Assembly: GCA_006546595.1 (NCBI GenBank)
Contig: VIAD01000014.1
Coordinates: 35,168-74,078 of the forward strand
Reading direction: 5' to 3'
Origin: Moraxellaceae bacterium AER2_44_116
GTDB taxonomy: Bacteria; Pseudomonadota; Gammaproteobacteria; Pseudomonadales; Moraxellaceae
Length of the DNA: 38,911 nt
A program made the translations under genes and the position numbers. Under the pieces are notes generated by a model. It was not told the DNA's origin. It was given only the letters and a program-made list of their open reading frames with translations, and searched no databases. Each line of letters starts with the position of its first letter. Positions within the stretch are counted from its first letter, which is position 1. Below are positions 33,260 through 38,911 of the stretch, in pieces.

Positions 33260-33520
33260 TGCATTCTCTAAATTCGTGGAGGAGTTGCTTGACCCTGTAA
33301 TGGATACCCCATAAAACAGTGCGCTCTTTATATAGGTGCGGATACTAAACGGAAACGTGCATACATCACAACTCTGCAACTAAGCCTTGCTGATGAGTCA
33401 TAGATAGCTTTCTCAAAAATAGGATACAGTTCACACATTTTATTGTGTTCAATCACAAAAATGACCTAGCAGGCTGCACGATTGAATATCATGATATGAC
33501 AAATCTTGTGAGCTTAATTT

Positions 33521-34846
33521 ATGCGTGTCGTCAGCCACTCTCTTGCTGTAAGTCTATTATTGGTAGCTTGCAGTAGCTCACCGCCACCGATCATGCCCAA
33601 ACAGCAGGTAATGATACCGTTTGGCACGCATGACACCTTGAATAACAAAGACAGGCAAAAAGAGGCTCTTACCGTAGAACGCGCCGTCACCATCAGCCTA
33701 CAACACAGTCCCAAAGTGCAACAAATATTGGCTGAACTTGACAGTGAAACCGTGAAAAACCAACAAATTTCCCGATGGCCAGAGCTACAACTCAGTATAG
33801 CTCGCTTGGCAAATGGTGATGGCAGTCAATTAACCAGTCACCTAGAATTGGCTTTGGGTAAGTTACTGTGGCAAAAAAACTACCGCCAACTCCATGATAG
33901 TCGTCAACAACAATCGACCAGTCTTGCTTACCAACAACTGTTATTATTTGCTCAACAAGTCAGACGATCATTTTATCAATATCAAATTTGCCAAGCCCAA
34001 GCTGCCACGCTACAAGATATTGATGAGGCCGCCACCGCATTAGTCACGTTGGCGACGCGGCAATATCAAGCGGGTAACATTAACAGTCGTGAACGAGACT
34101 ACGCCATGCTCGCTCAGGCAGAAACACAACTGGCTCTTGCCGCCAACCAACGCGAGCAACAACAACTACGCACAGAACTTAATCAATTATTAGGATTACG
34201 TCATGATGACACTCAATGGCAAGCGAGTGCCGAATTACCCAACTTACCGATTGAACTCCCTACCCTCAACACGAATAAGGTTGAACGCTTTGCCCTTGCA
34301 CATCACCCATCTATGATTGTCGCCAAGCAAACACTCAATACCCAACAAGCACAAACACACATCAGTGACAAAGAACGCTGGTTGCCTGAATCAATCATTG
34401 GTGTTGAGCGTGAAAAATCCTCTTCAGAACACGCAAAAGTCGGAGGGACATTCAGTGTGCAATTACCCTTTTTTGCTTCACAACATCGCCGTTTTGCTCA
34501 AGCCGCAACACGAACAACCCAAGCATGGGCGGACAACGAGCGGCTAAACTTACAGCTACAAAGCCGTTTAGCAGTGCAACAGTGGCAATCTTATTGGCAA
34601 GAAGCTCGCTTTTGGCAAGATAAACTATTACCACTCCATGCCCGTATCCGCCAAGAAACCGCCCTACACTATAACGGCATGCTAGAAGGAATTGAAGAGC
34701 TGATTCACAGTCGCCAAAATGAACTCAATGCTCAACATCGCTACTTACAAGCATTGACACAATTTGCCCTCGCTCAAGCCGAACTAGAACAATGGCTCAC
34801 CATGCCTATTAACCAAGCCATCAACACCTTGGATGTCACCCCATGA
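33521..34846 (+). CDS. TolC-family outer membrane efflux lipoprotein
   Basis: A 441-residue outer membrane factor. The N-terminus MRVVSHSLAVSLLLVAC has a lipobox (LVAC, Cys17), as in CusC/OprM-type lipidated channels. Two long heptad-like helical regions rich in Gln, Ala and Leu follow (about residues 60-230 and 260-430), typical of TolC coiled-coil barrels. The gene overlaps the multicopper oxidase gene by 4 bp (ATGA), so they are translationally coupled, which points to copper export or detoxification. No RND pump or membrane fusion protein gene is adjacent. The family call rests on overall layout, not on strict motifs. Confidence 0.82.
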   Translation: MRVVSHSLAVSLLLVACSSSPPPIMPKQQVMIPFGTHDTLNNKDRQKEALTVERAVTISLQHSPKVQQILAELDSETVKNQQISRWPELQLSIARLANGDGSQLTSHLELALGKLLWQKNYRQLHDSRQQQSTSLAYQQLLLFAQQVRRSFYQYQICQAQAATLQDIDEAATALVTLATRQYQAGNINSRERDYAMLAQAETQLALAANQREQQQLRTELNQLLGLRHDDTQWQASAELPNLPIELPTLNTNKVERFALAHHPSMIVAKQTLNTQQAQTHISDKERWLPESIIGVEREKSSSEHAKVGGTFSVQLPFFASQHRRFAQAATRTTQAWADNERLNLQLQSRLAVQQWQSYWQEARFWQDKLLPLHARIRQETALHYNGMLEGIEELIHSRQNELNAQHRYLQALTQFALAQAELEQWLTMPINQAINTLDVTP

Positions 34847-36078
34847 ATCGCCGTCAATTATTTGGTCTGAGTGCGTTAACTGCCCTCATGAGTAGCTATA
34901 GTCAAAAAGCGCACGCCGCCAACGCTACAAACAAGCAATCTCGTTATACGTCAGTACAAACACTCGGCGTAGCAACAGCAGAATGGCGTTATCACAACGG
35001 GGCTAAAGAATTTCATTTGACGGCTGAACCTGTTAAACGACAATTTGCCGAAGGCTTTATGGTCAATGCGTGGGGCTATAATGGCTCAACACCAGGCCCG
35101 ACGATTGAAGTTGTTGAAGGTGACCGTGTCCGCATTTTGGTGACCAATCATTTGCCCGAAAAAACCTGTGTCCATTGGCATGGCCTGATTATTCCCAATG
35201 GTATGGATGGTGTTGGTGGTTTAACCCAAGCACACATTCCTGTCGGTGAAACGTATGCTTACGAATTCACGGTTCAGTATTCAGGCACATTTATGTACCA
35301 CTCTCACTCAGATGAAATGGTGCAAGTGGCAATGGGATCAATGGGCTTTTTGATTGTTCACCCCAAAAACTCCAACTTTCGCCCTGTTGATAAAGATTAC
35401 GCGTTTATGTTGATGAGTTGGGATATTGATGCGGGCACTTACACTCCCAAGCCGCATACCATGACCGAATTTAATACATGGAGCATGAACTCTTTAGTAT
35501 TTCCCGCTATTCCGCACATGGTTGTTAAAACAGGCGATCGAGTCCGTATTCGTTTGGCCAATTTAAGTATGACCAATCACCCTCTTCATTTACACGGTCA
35601 TCGTTTTACCGTCACAGGGACAGATGGTGGTTGGATTCCTGAACAGGCTCAATGGCCAGAAGTCACCACCGATGTTCCTGTAGGTGCAATTCGGGTACTT
35701 GAGTTTGTTGCCGATAATGTCGGTGATTGGTCATTTCATTGTCATAAATCACATCACACTATGGGGGCTATGGGTCATAACATGCGGAATATGCTAGGTG
35801 TTAAACACGATGATGTTGCCGAAGCCATTCAAAAAATCATGCCCGAAAATATGGTTATGGCCATGGGAGCAACAGGCATGGGGGAAATGTCAACCATGTC
35901 GATGCCTCTTCCCGAAAACACGCTACCCATGATGACGGGTAACGGTTTATATGGACCTATTGAGATGGGTGGCATGTTTACCGTGTTGAAAGTGCGAGAT
36001 AATTTGCCTAAACACGGAGAGGCAGTAGGTTGGTATGAGCATCCCACAGGAACTATTGCTAAACCATATAAAATGTGA
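34843..36078 (+). CDS. Tat-exported multicopper oxidase (copper resistance)
   Basis: A 411-residue multicopper oxidase. The signal has a twin-arginine motif (NRRQLFG) and ends at AHA near residue 25, so it is exported folded to the periplasm. Copper ligands are complete: HWHG (about residue 110), YHSH (152), HPLHLHGH (245) and HCHKSHHTMGAM (299). The spacing suggests two cupredoxin domains, fewer than the three of CueO. A Met-rich tail (about 329-385) has twelve Met, for example MVMAMGATGMGEMSTMSM, and may bind Cu(I). It probably oxidises periplasmic Cu(I) to the less toxic Cu(II). It overlaps the upstream TolC-family gene by 4 bp. Confidence 0.93.
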   Translation: MNRRQLFGLSALTALMSSYSQKAHAANATNKQSRYTSVQTLGVATAEWRYHNGAKEFHLTAEPVKRQFAEGFMVNAWGYNGSTPGPTIEVVEGDRVRILVTNHLPEKTCVHWHGLIIPNGMDGVGGLTQAHIPVGETYAYEFTVQYSGTFMYHSHSDEMVQVAMGSMGFLIVHPKNSNFRPVDKDYAFMLMSWDIDAGTYTPKPHTMTEFNTWSMNSLVFPAIPHMVVKTGDRVRIRLANLSMTNHPLHLHGHRFTVTGTDGGWIPEQAQWPEVTTDVPVGAIRVLEFVADNVGDWSFHCHKSHHTMGAMGHNMRNMLGVKHDDVAEAIQKIMPENMVMAMGATGMGEMSTMSMPLPENTLPMMTGNGLYGPIEMGGMFTVLKVRDNLPKHGEAVGWYEHPTGTIAKPYKM

Positions 36079-36086
36079 GTAATAAA

Positions 36087-36115
36087 AGGATGGCAAGACA
36101 TACGCCACCCTCTTT
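36087..36115. terminator. Candidate terminator between the copper oxidase and BLUF genes
   Basis: AGGATGGC (36087-36094) can pair with GCCACCCT (36104-36111), with one A-C mismatch and a 9-base loop. CTTT follows on the plus strand. It is located between convergent genes. Confidence 0.45.
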
Positions 36116-36122
36116 AAAAGCA

Positions 36123-36710
36123 TCAAACGAAAAAATAAAGGGTAATTGCTAAAAGAATAGCGCAGAATAAAGCAACCACTAGCACTTTGCCGTATTGAAT
36201 ACTGCCCTCACTGATGGCAGGTAACGCTGGCAAACTGTCAGCAATTTTTTCTAACGCCGCCGTAGCAATTTCATCTTCGGCTTGCTGTAGTGTACTCACC
36301 AACTCGTCGGTCATTGCAGGTGTAAACCGATAAGGATCAAACTTAGCAAGACTATATTTCCGAAGAAAGGTACGCACTTCTTGATCTATCGTCGCGTACT
36401 TCATCTCCCAACTACTAAAACCAATTTTTTCAATCGATTGAGAACTTAAAATTTCAAGGTTTTTATGGCGAGGGTCTTGGAGCAAAATCTTATATAAAGC
36501 ATCAATATCCGTCTTTTGGCCTTCCAAACACTGGAAAAAACACCCGTTGCCGTAATATAACGCGCCAACTAAATTCCGATTTTTATTATTTTTTCGCGAC
36601 TGATTAAGAATGTTAACCACATAACTATCAATTTCGCTGTTTGCTCCAGCACTAAATGGCTTGAACGTAGCCTGACTGACATAAACAAAACGTATTAACT
36701 CGGACTGCAA
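36123..36710 (-). CDS. BLUF-domain blue-light sensor with a C-terminal membrane anchor
   Basis: A 195-residue flavin photoreceptor. All BLUF photochemistry residues are present when aligned by eye to PixD: Tyr10 (RFVYVS), Asn42, Gln60 (CFFQCLEG), and Trp101/Met103 (SSWEMKYA). They should bind FAD and rearrange hydrogen bonds under blue light. After a helical linker (about 130-170) the protein ends in a 21-residue hydrophobic helix (LVVALFCAILLAITLYFF), predicted to anchor it in the membrane with the BLUF domain in the cytoplasm. There is no EAL or GGDEF output domain. TAGGAG precedes the ATG. Typical short BLUF proteins (PixD, BlsA) are soluble. Confidence 0.9.
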   Translation of the reverse strand: MQSELIRFVYVSQATFKPFSAGANSEIDSYVVNILNQSRKNNKNRNLVGALYYGNGCFFQCLEGQKTDIDALYKILLQDPRHKNLEILSSQSIEKIGFSSWEMKYATIDQEVRTFLRKYSLAKFDPYRFTPAMTDELVSTLQQAEDEIATAALEKIADSLPALPAISEGSIQYGKVLVVALFCAILLAITLYFFV

Positions 36711-36736
36711 AATATGCTCCTAAATATCAAAATAAT

Positions 36737-36802
36737 GGCTGTGCTACAGTAGTACCACAGCCGTGTTATAGCATGCCTGAGTGATACTACAGCAGTGCCA
36801 CA
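36737..36802 (-). promoter_or_regulatory. Control region of the BLUF gene with dyad and direct repeats
   Basis: GGCTGTG (36737-36743) pairs with CACAGCC (36756-36762). CTACAGTAGTACCACA (36744-36759) recurs as CTACAGCAGTGCCACA (36787-36802), 14 of 16 identical and 43 bp apart. A TATAAC -10 candidate (- strand, 36770-36765) lies between the copies; its -35 is weak. The repeats could be operators for an unknown regulator. Confidence 0.4.
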
Positions 36803-36880
36803 CCAGCTCTACAAAAACTAACAGCCTCACCCTCCAATGACGATAATACAAAATCAAAAAACCGACAAAGTGACCTAAAT

Positions 36881-36920
36881 AGCGGCTAGATGTTGACTAA
36901 GCCGCTATTCCTGCTATAAA
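36881..36920 (+). promoter_or_regulatory. Promoter of the PfkB kinase gene with an overlapping dyad
   Basis: TTGACT (36893-36898) and TATAAA (36915-36920) are spaced by 16 bases, a good sigma70 promoter. AGCGGCT (36881-36887) and AGCCGCT (36900-36906) form an inverted repeat around the -35 box and could be an operator. The start codon is at 36953. Confidence 0.65.
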
Positions 36921-36952
36921 AGCGCATCTTTTTATGCCTTGATATTTTTATT

Positions 36953-37945
36953 ATGTCTTTTGATTTATACGCCATAGGCAACGCTCTCGTTGACAGTGAA
37001 TACGTCGTTACTGATCGTTTCTTGACTGAACAAAATATTCATAAAGGTCAAATGACACTCATCGATGGTCAGCAGCAACAAACGCTGTTGAAGGCACTTA
37101 ATGCCGAGTTTTCGTGTGCTAAACGCGCCTCGGGTGGTTCAGCCGCTAACAGCGTCATTGCTTTTGCTGCGCTCGGTGGCTCGGCGTTTTATGCCTGTAA
37201 AGTAGCCAACGATCATAACGGCGATTTTTATCTACACGACTTACGTGCGGCTAAGGTGAGCGCACCACACCATGCCCAAGTGGATAATGGAGTGACCGGC
37301 ACATGCGTAGTCATGGTCACGCCAGACTCCGAACGGACGATGCACACATTTCTCGGTATTACCGCCGAACTCAGCGCGCAAGAGTTGGACTTAACTGCTC
37401 TGACGACCGCACGTTATTTATACATTGAAGGTTATTTAGCCACTTCACCTTCCGCACGTCATGCGGTCGCTGAAGCACGTAGTCTCGCCAAAGCGCAAGG
37501 CATCAAAACAGCATTAACGTTTTCTGACCCTGCAATGGTGCAATATGCGCGTGACGGTTTAACCGAGATGCTCGCGGACGGTGTGGACATTTTGTTCTGT
37601 AACGAAACCGAAGCGCAATTGTGGTCAAATAGCGATAATACACATGATGCCATTACTGCGTTACATCAAGTCAGCCCACTCGTTATCGTGACGTGTGGCA
37701 GCAAAGGTGCAATCATTAGTGAAAATAGCCAGCAGACGGCTATTGCGCCTTTCCCCGTCACTGCCTTAGACTCCAACGGCGCAGGCGATGCCTTTGCAGG
37801 AGCATTTTTGTACGGTTTAAGCCAACATTGGAGCTTAGCCGAGAGTGGGCGTTTAGCGTCTCGTACCTCTGCACAAGTCGTCAGTCAATTTGGCCCACGC
37901 TTGCGCGAAGAACAATACCAAGAATTATTAAAAGAACTTTTTTAG
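36953..37945 (+). CDS. PfkB-family kinase (adenosine kinase-like)
   Basis: A 330-residue ribokinase-fold sugar or nucleoside kinase. It has the N-terminal substrate region (AIGNALVDSEYVV), the GGSAANSVIAFAALGG glycine motif, the mixed-lid residues around NDHNGDFY, and the C-terminal PfkB signature DSNGAGDAFAGAFLYGL with the catalytic Asp. The GNALVD start and GVTGTCVVMVTPDSERTM segment are typical of proteins annotated as adenosine kinase in gammaproteobacteria. Substrate cannot be fixed from sequence alone; adenosine, inosine-guanosine or a sugar are possible. A strong promoter with a dyad lies upstream, and the Rieske protein gene follows after 27 bp, probably in the same transcript. Confidence 0.9.
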   Translation: MSFDLYAIGNALVDSEYVVTDRFLTEQNIHKGQMTLIDGQQQQTLLKALNAEFSCAKRASGGSAANSVIAFAALGGSAFYACKVANDHNGDFYLHDLRAAKVSAPHHAQVDNGVTGTCVVMVTPDSERTMHTFLGITAELSAQELDLTALTTARYLYIEGYLATSPSARHAVAEARSLAKAQGIKTALTFSDPAMVQYARDGLTEMLADGVDILFCNETEAQLWSNSDNTHDAITALHQVSPLVIVTCGSKGAIISENSQQTAIAPFPVTALDSNGAGDAFAGAFLYGLSQHWSLAESGRLASRTSAQVVSQFGPRLREEQYQELLKELF

Positions 37946-37972
37946 ACATTACCTGTCCCGAAGAAATGAGCC

Positions 37973-38290
37973 ATGTTAAGACTCTGTACTCTTGCTGATA
38001 TTCCTGATAATGACGCACGCGGCTTTCGCTCTGCTCGTGGCGAAGTGATCGTCGCACGTCAGGGCATGAGCGTACATGGTTATCTGAATAGCTGTCCTCA
38101 TTTAGGCATTGGCATTAACTTTCAGCCCAATGTCTTTATGGATTTCACACAACGGTATTTATTGTGTGCTAATCATGGCGCGCTTTTTCGAGTAGAAGAT
38201 GGTTTTTGTTTTCGCGGTCCTTGCCAAGGACAATCGCTGAAAAAGGTTCAATTATTGATTGAAAACGGGATTATTTGGTTAACAAACTAA
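37973..38290 (+). CDS. Rieske [2Fe-2S] ferredoxin-like protein
   Basis: A 105-residue protein with both cluster-binding motifs: CPHLG (C-x-H) near residue 41 and CANHGALF (C-x2-H) near residue 62. The Cys/His set is complete for a Rieske cluster. It resembles the small ferredoxin subunits of ring-hydroxylating dioxygenases and NirD, but no oxygenase or reductase gene is adjacent. It has no signal peptide, so it should be cytoplasmic. It follows the PfkB kinase gene by 27 bp, with no terminator between them. Function unknown beyond electron transfer. Confidence 0.9.
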   Translation: MLRLCTLADIPDNDARGFRSARGEVIVARQGMSVHGYLNSCPHLGIGINFQPNVFMDFTQRYLLCANHGALFRVEDGFCFRGPCQGQSLKKVQLLIENGIIWLTN

Positions 38291-38347
38291 TTTACGAAAG
38301 TTTTTCTAGTTATTTGCCAAACCACCCCCATATTGAGGCCGCTATTT

Positions 38348-38368
38348 GCAGGAAAGAAAACTTCCTGC
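38348..38368. terminator. Hairpin between the Rieske gene and dksA
   Basis: GCAGGAA (38348-38354) pairs with TTCCTGC (38362-38368) around AGAAAAC. No T-run follows, so it is a stem-loop of unclear role in the 127 bp gap. CTATAGCTATAGC follows at once and is itself palindromic. Confidence 0.45.
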
Positions 38369-38417
38369 TATAGCTATAGCATTTATTGTATTGATTTAGC
38401 CCTTGAGGATATTTAGC

Positions 38418-38861
38418 ATGGCAACAACAGCCAAGACACCGACCAGCGCATTGATTTATGGCTTTGCTCCCTACCAAACCAAAACGGGCGAAGAATATAT
38501 GAATGCGGCACAAATTACGCATTTCTCTGGCATTTTAGAAGCATGGAAAAAAGAACTGATGCAAGAGGTTGATCGCACTGTTCACCACATGCAAGACGAG
38601 TCAGGTAGTCTGCCCGATCCTAATGACCGAGCAACGCAAGAAGAGGAATTTTCGATTGAGTTACGCGCCCGCGACCGTGAACGCAAACTGATTCGTAAAA
38701 TTGACTCCACCTTAAAAGCCATTAATGACGGTGATTACGGCTACTGTGAAGAATGTGGTGTTGAAATTGGTATTCGTCGTTTAGAAGCCCGCCCCACCGC
38801 GACTCTGTGCATTGACTGTAAAACACTCGCCGAGATTAAAGAAAAACAAATTGGCGGTTAG
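38418..38861 (+). CDS. dksA: DksA, RNA polymerase-binding stringent response regulator
   Basis: A 147-residue protein; E. coli DksA is 151. It enters the secondary channel of RNA polymerase and with ppGpp inhibits rRNA and activates biosynthetic promoters. The coiled-coil tip has the functional D-x-x-D-x-A motif (DPNDRA). The C-terminal zinc finger is complete: YCEECG and CIDC, a C-x2-C-x17-C-x2-C pattern. The ATG at 38418 follows GAGGAT (38405-38410) and is preferred over the upstream ATG at 38403. The stop codon TAG lies in the first unit of a heptamer array. Confidence 0.96.
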   Translation: MATTAKTPTSALIYGFAPYQTKTGEEYMNAAQITHFSGILEAWKKELMQEVDRTVHHMQDESGSLPDPNDRATQEEEFSIELRARDRERKLIRKIDSTLKAINDGDYGYCEECGVEIGIRRLEARPTATLCIDCKTLAEIKEKQIGG

Positions 38862-38911
38862 CAGTTAGCAGTTAGCAGTTAGCAGTTAGCAGTTAGCAGT
38901 TAGCAGTTAGC
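38857..38911. repeat. GTTAGCA heptanucleotide tandem array, open at the window end
   Basis: Seven complete perfect GTTAGCA units (38857-38905) are followed by GTTAGC at the window edge. The array continues beyond the window. The dksA stop codon is inside the first unit. Because 7 is not a multiple of 3, every frame of the array meets a stop on both strands (TAG on plus, TAA on minus). Confidence 0.97.

Noticed and set aside
33260..33379. N-terminal extension of PilU by 40 residues from an upstream ATG
   Set aside because: The added residues do not resemble PilU, and the family start MSAFTEEQ fits the ATG at 33259.
813..36906. Ten-base match AGCGGCTTAG at 813-822 and, reversed, at 36897-36906
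   Set aside because: Too short to be meaningful in 39 kb without more copies.
38857..38911. Heptamer array as a CRISPR array
   Set aside because: Units are 7 bp, perfectly contiguous and without spacers, so it is a simple tandem repeat.

Overview
The window reads as chromosome of a moderately AT-rich gammaproteobacterium. The order recX-alaS-lysC-csrA, the divergent rpiA/ilvA pair, PilU, a DUF2788-like protein, DksA and a BLUF photoreceptor suggest the order Pseudomonadales, most likely a Moraxellaceae-type bacterium. This is inferred from gene content and protein character only; no database was searched.

Layout. 1-359 is the C-terminal end of a collagen-like Gly-X-Y protein. 439-804 (-) is a small membrane protein. 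970-8860 (+) is a complete kdpFABCDE potassium-transport operon, preceded by TTTAYAC-type direct repeats resembling KdpE sites. 8990-13890 (+) carries recX, alaS, lysC (with a probable internal start for a separate regulatory subunit) and csrA. 13957-14198 (-) is a noncoding RNA described below. 14365-15546 (+) is a thiolase. 15790-17202 (-) is rpiA plus a secreted unknown, divergent from ilvA (+). Next come an alpha/beta hydrolase with a degenerate active site and a TfoX-N protein (both -), a lipoprotein (+), rlmI (-) and the glycine cleavage operon gcvT-gcvH-gcvPA-gcvPB (-). The right end holds an SDR enzyme and rep (+), a DUF2788-like protein (+), a Sel1 protein (-), pilU (-), a TolC-family lipoprotein with a multicopper oxidase (+), a membrane-anchored BLUF protein (-), a PfkB kinase, a Rieske protein and dksA (+). 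The window ends inside a GTTAGCA heptamer array that begins on the dksA stop codon.

Most interesting region. The 474 bp gap between csrA and the thiolase holds, on the minus strand, what looks like a complete CsrA-sequestering small RNA of the CsrB/RsmZ type. It has 13 GGA motifs in about 240 nt, five of them AGGATG, and one GGA sits in the loop of a 15-bp terminator hairpin. Upstream are a sigma70-like promoter and an 18-bp near-palindrome (TGTAGG-N6-CCTACA) placed like a GacA/UvrY activating site. The RNA is convergent with csrA, and both appear to end at the same bidirectional terminator. A regulator and its presumed RNA antagonist would therefore lie tail to tail.

Intergenic DNA elsewhere is rich in small palindromic, REP-like elements. 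These include a 21-bp sequence present in two copies (after kdpE and after ilvA) and a roughly 100 bp palindromic element between alaS and lysC. No tRNA, rRNA, CRISPR array, insertion sequence or prophage was seen.
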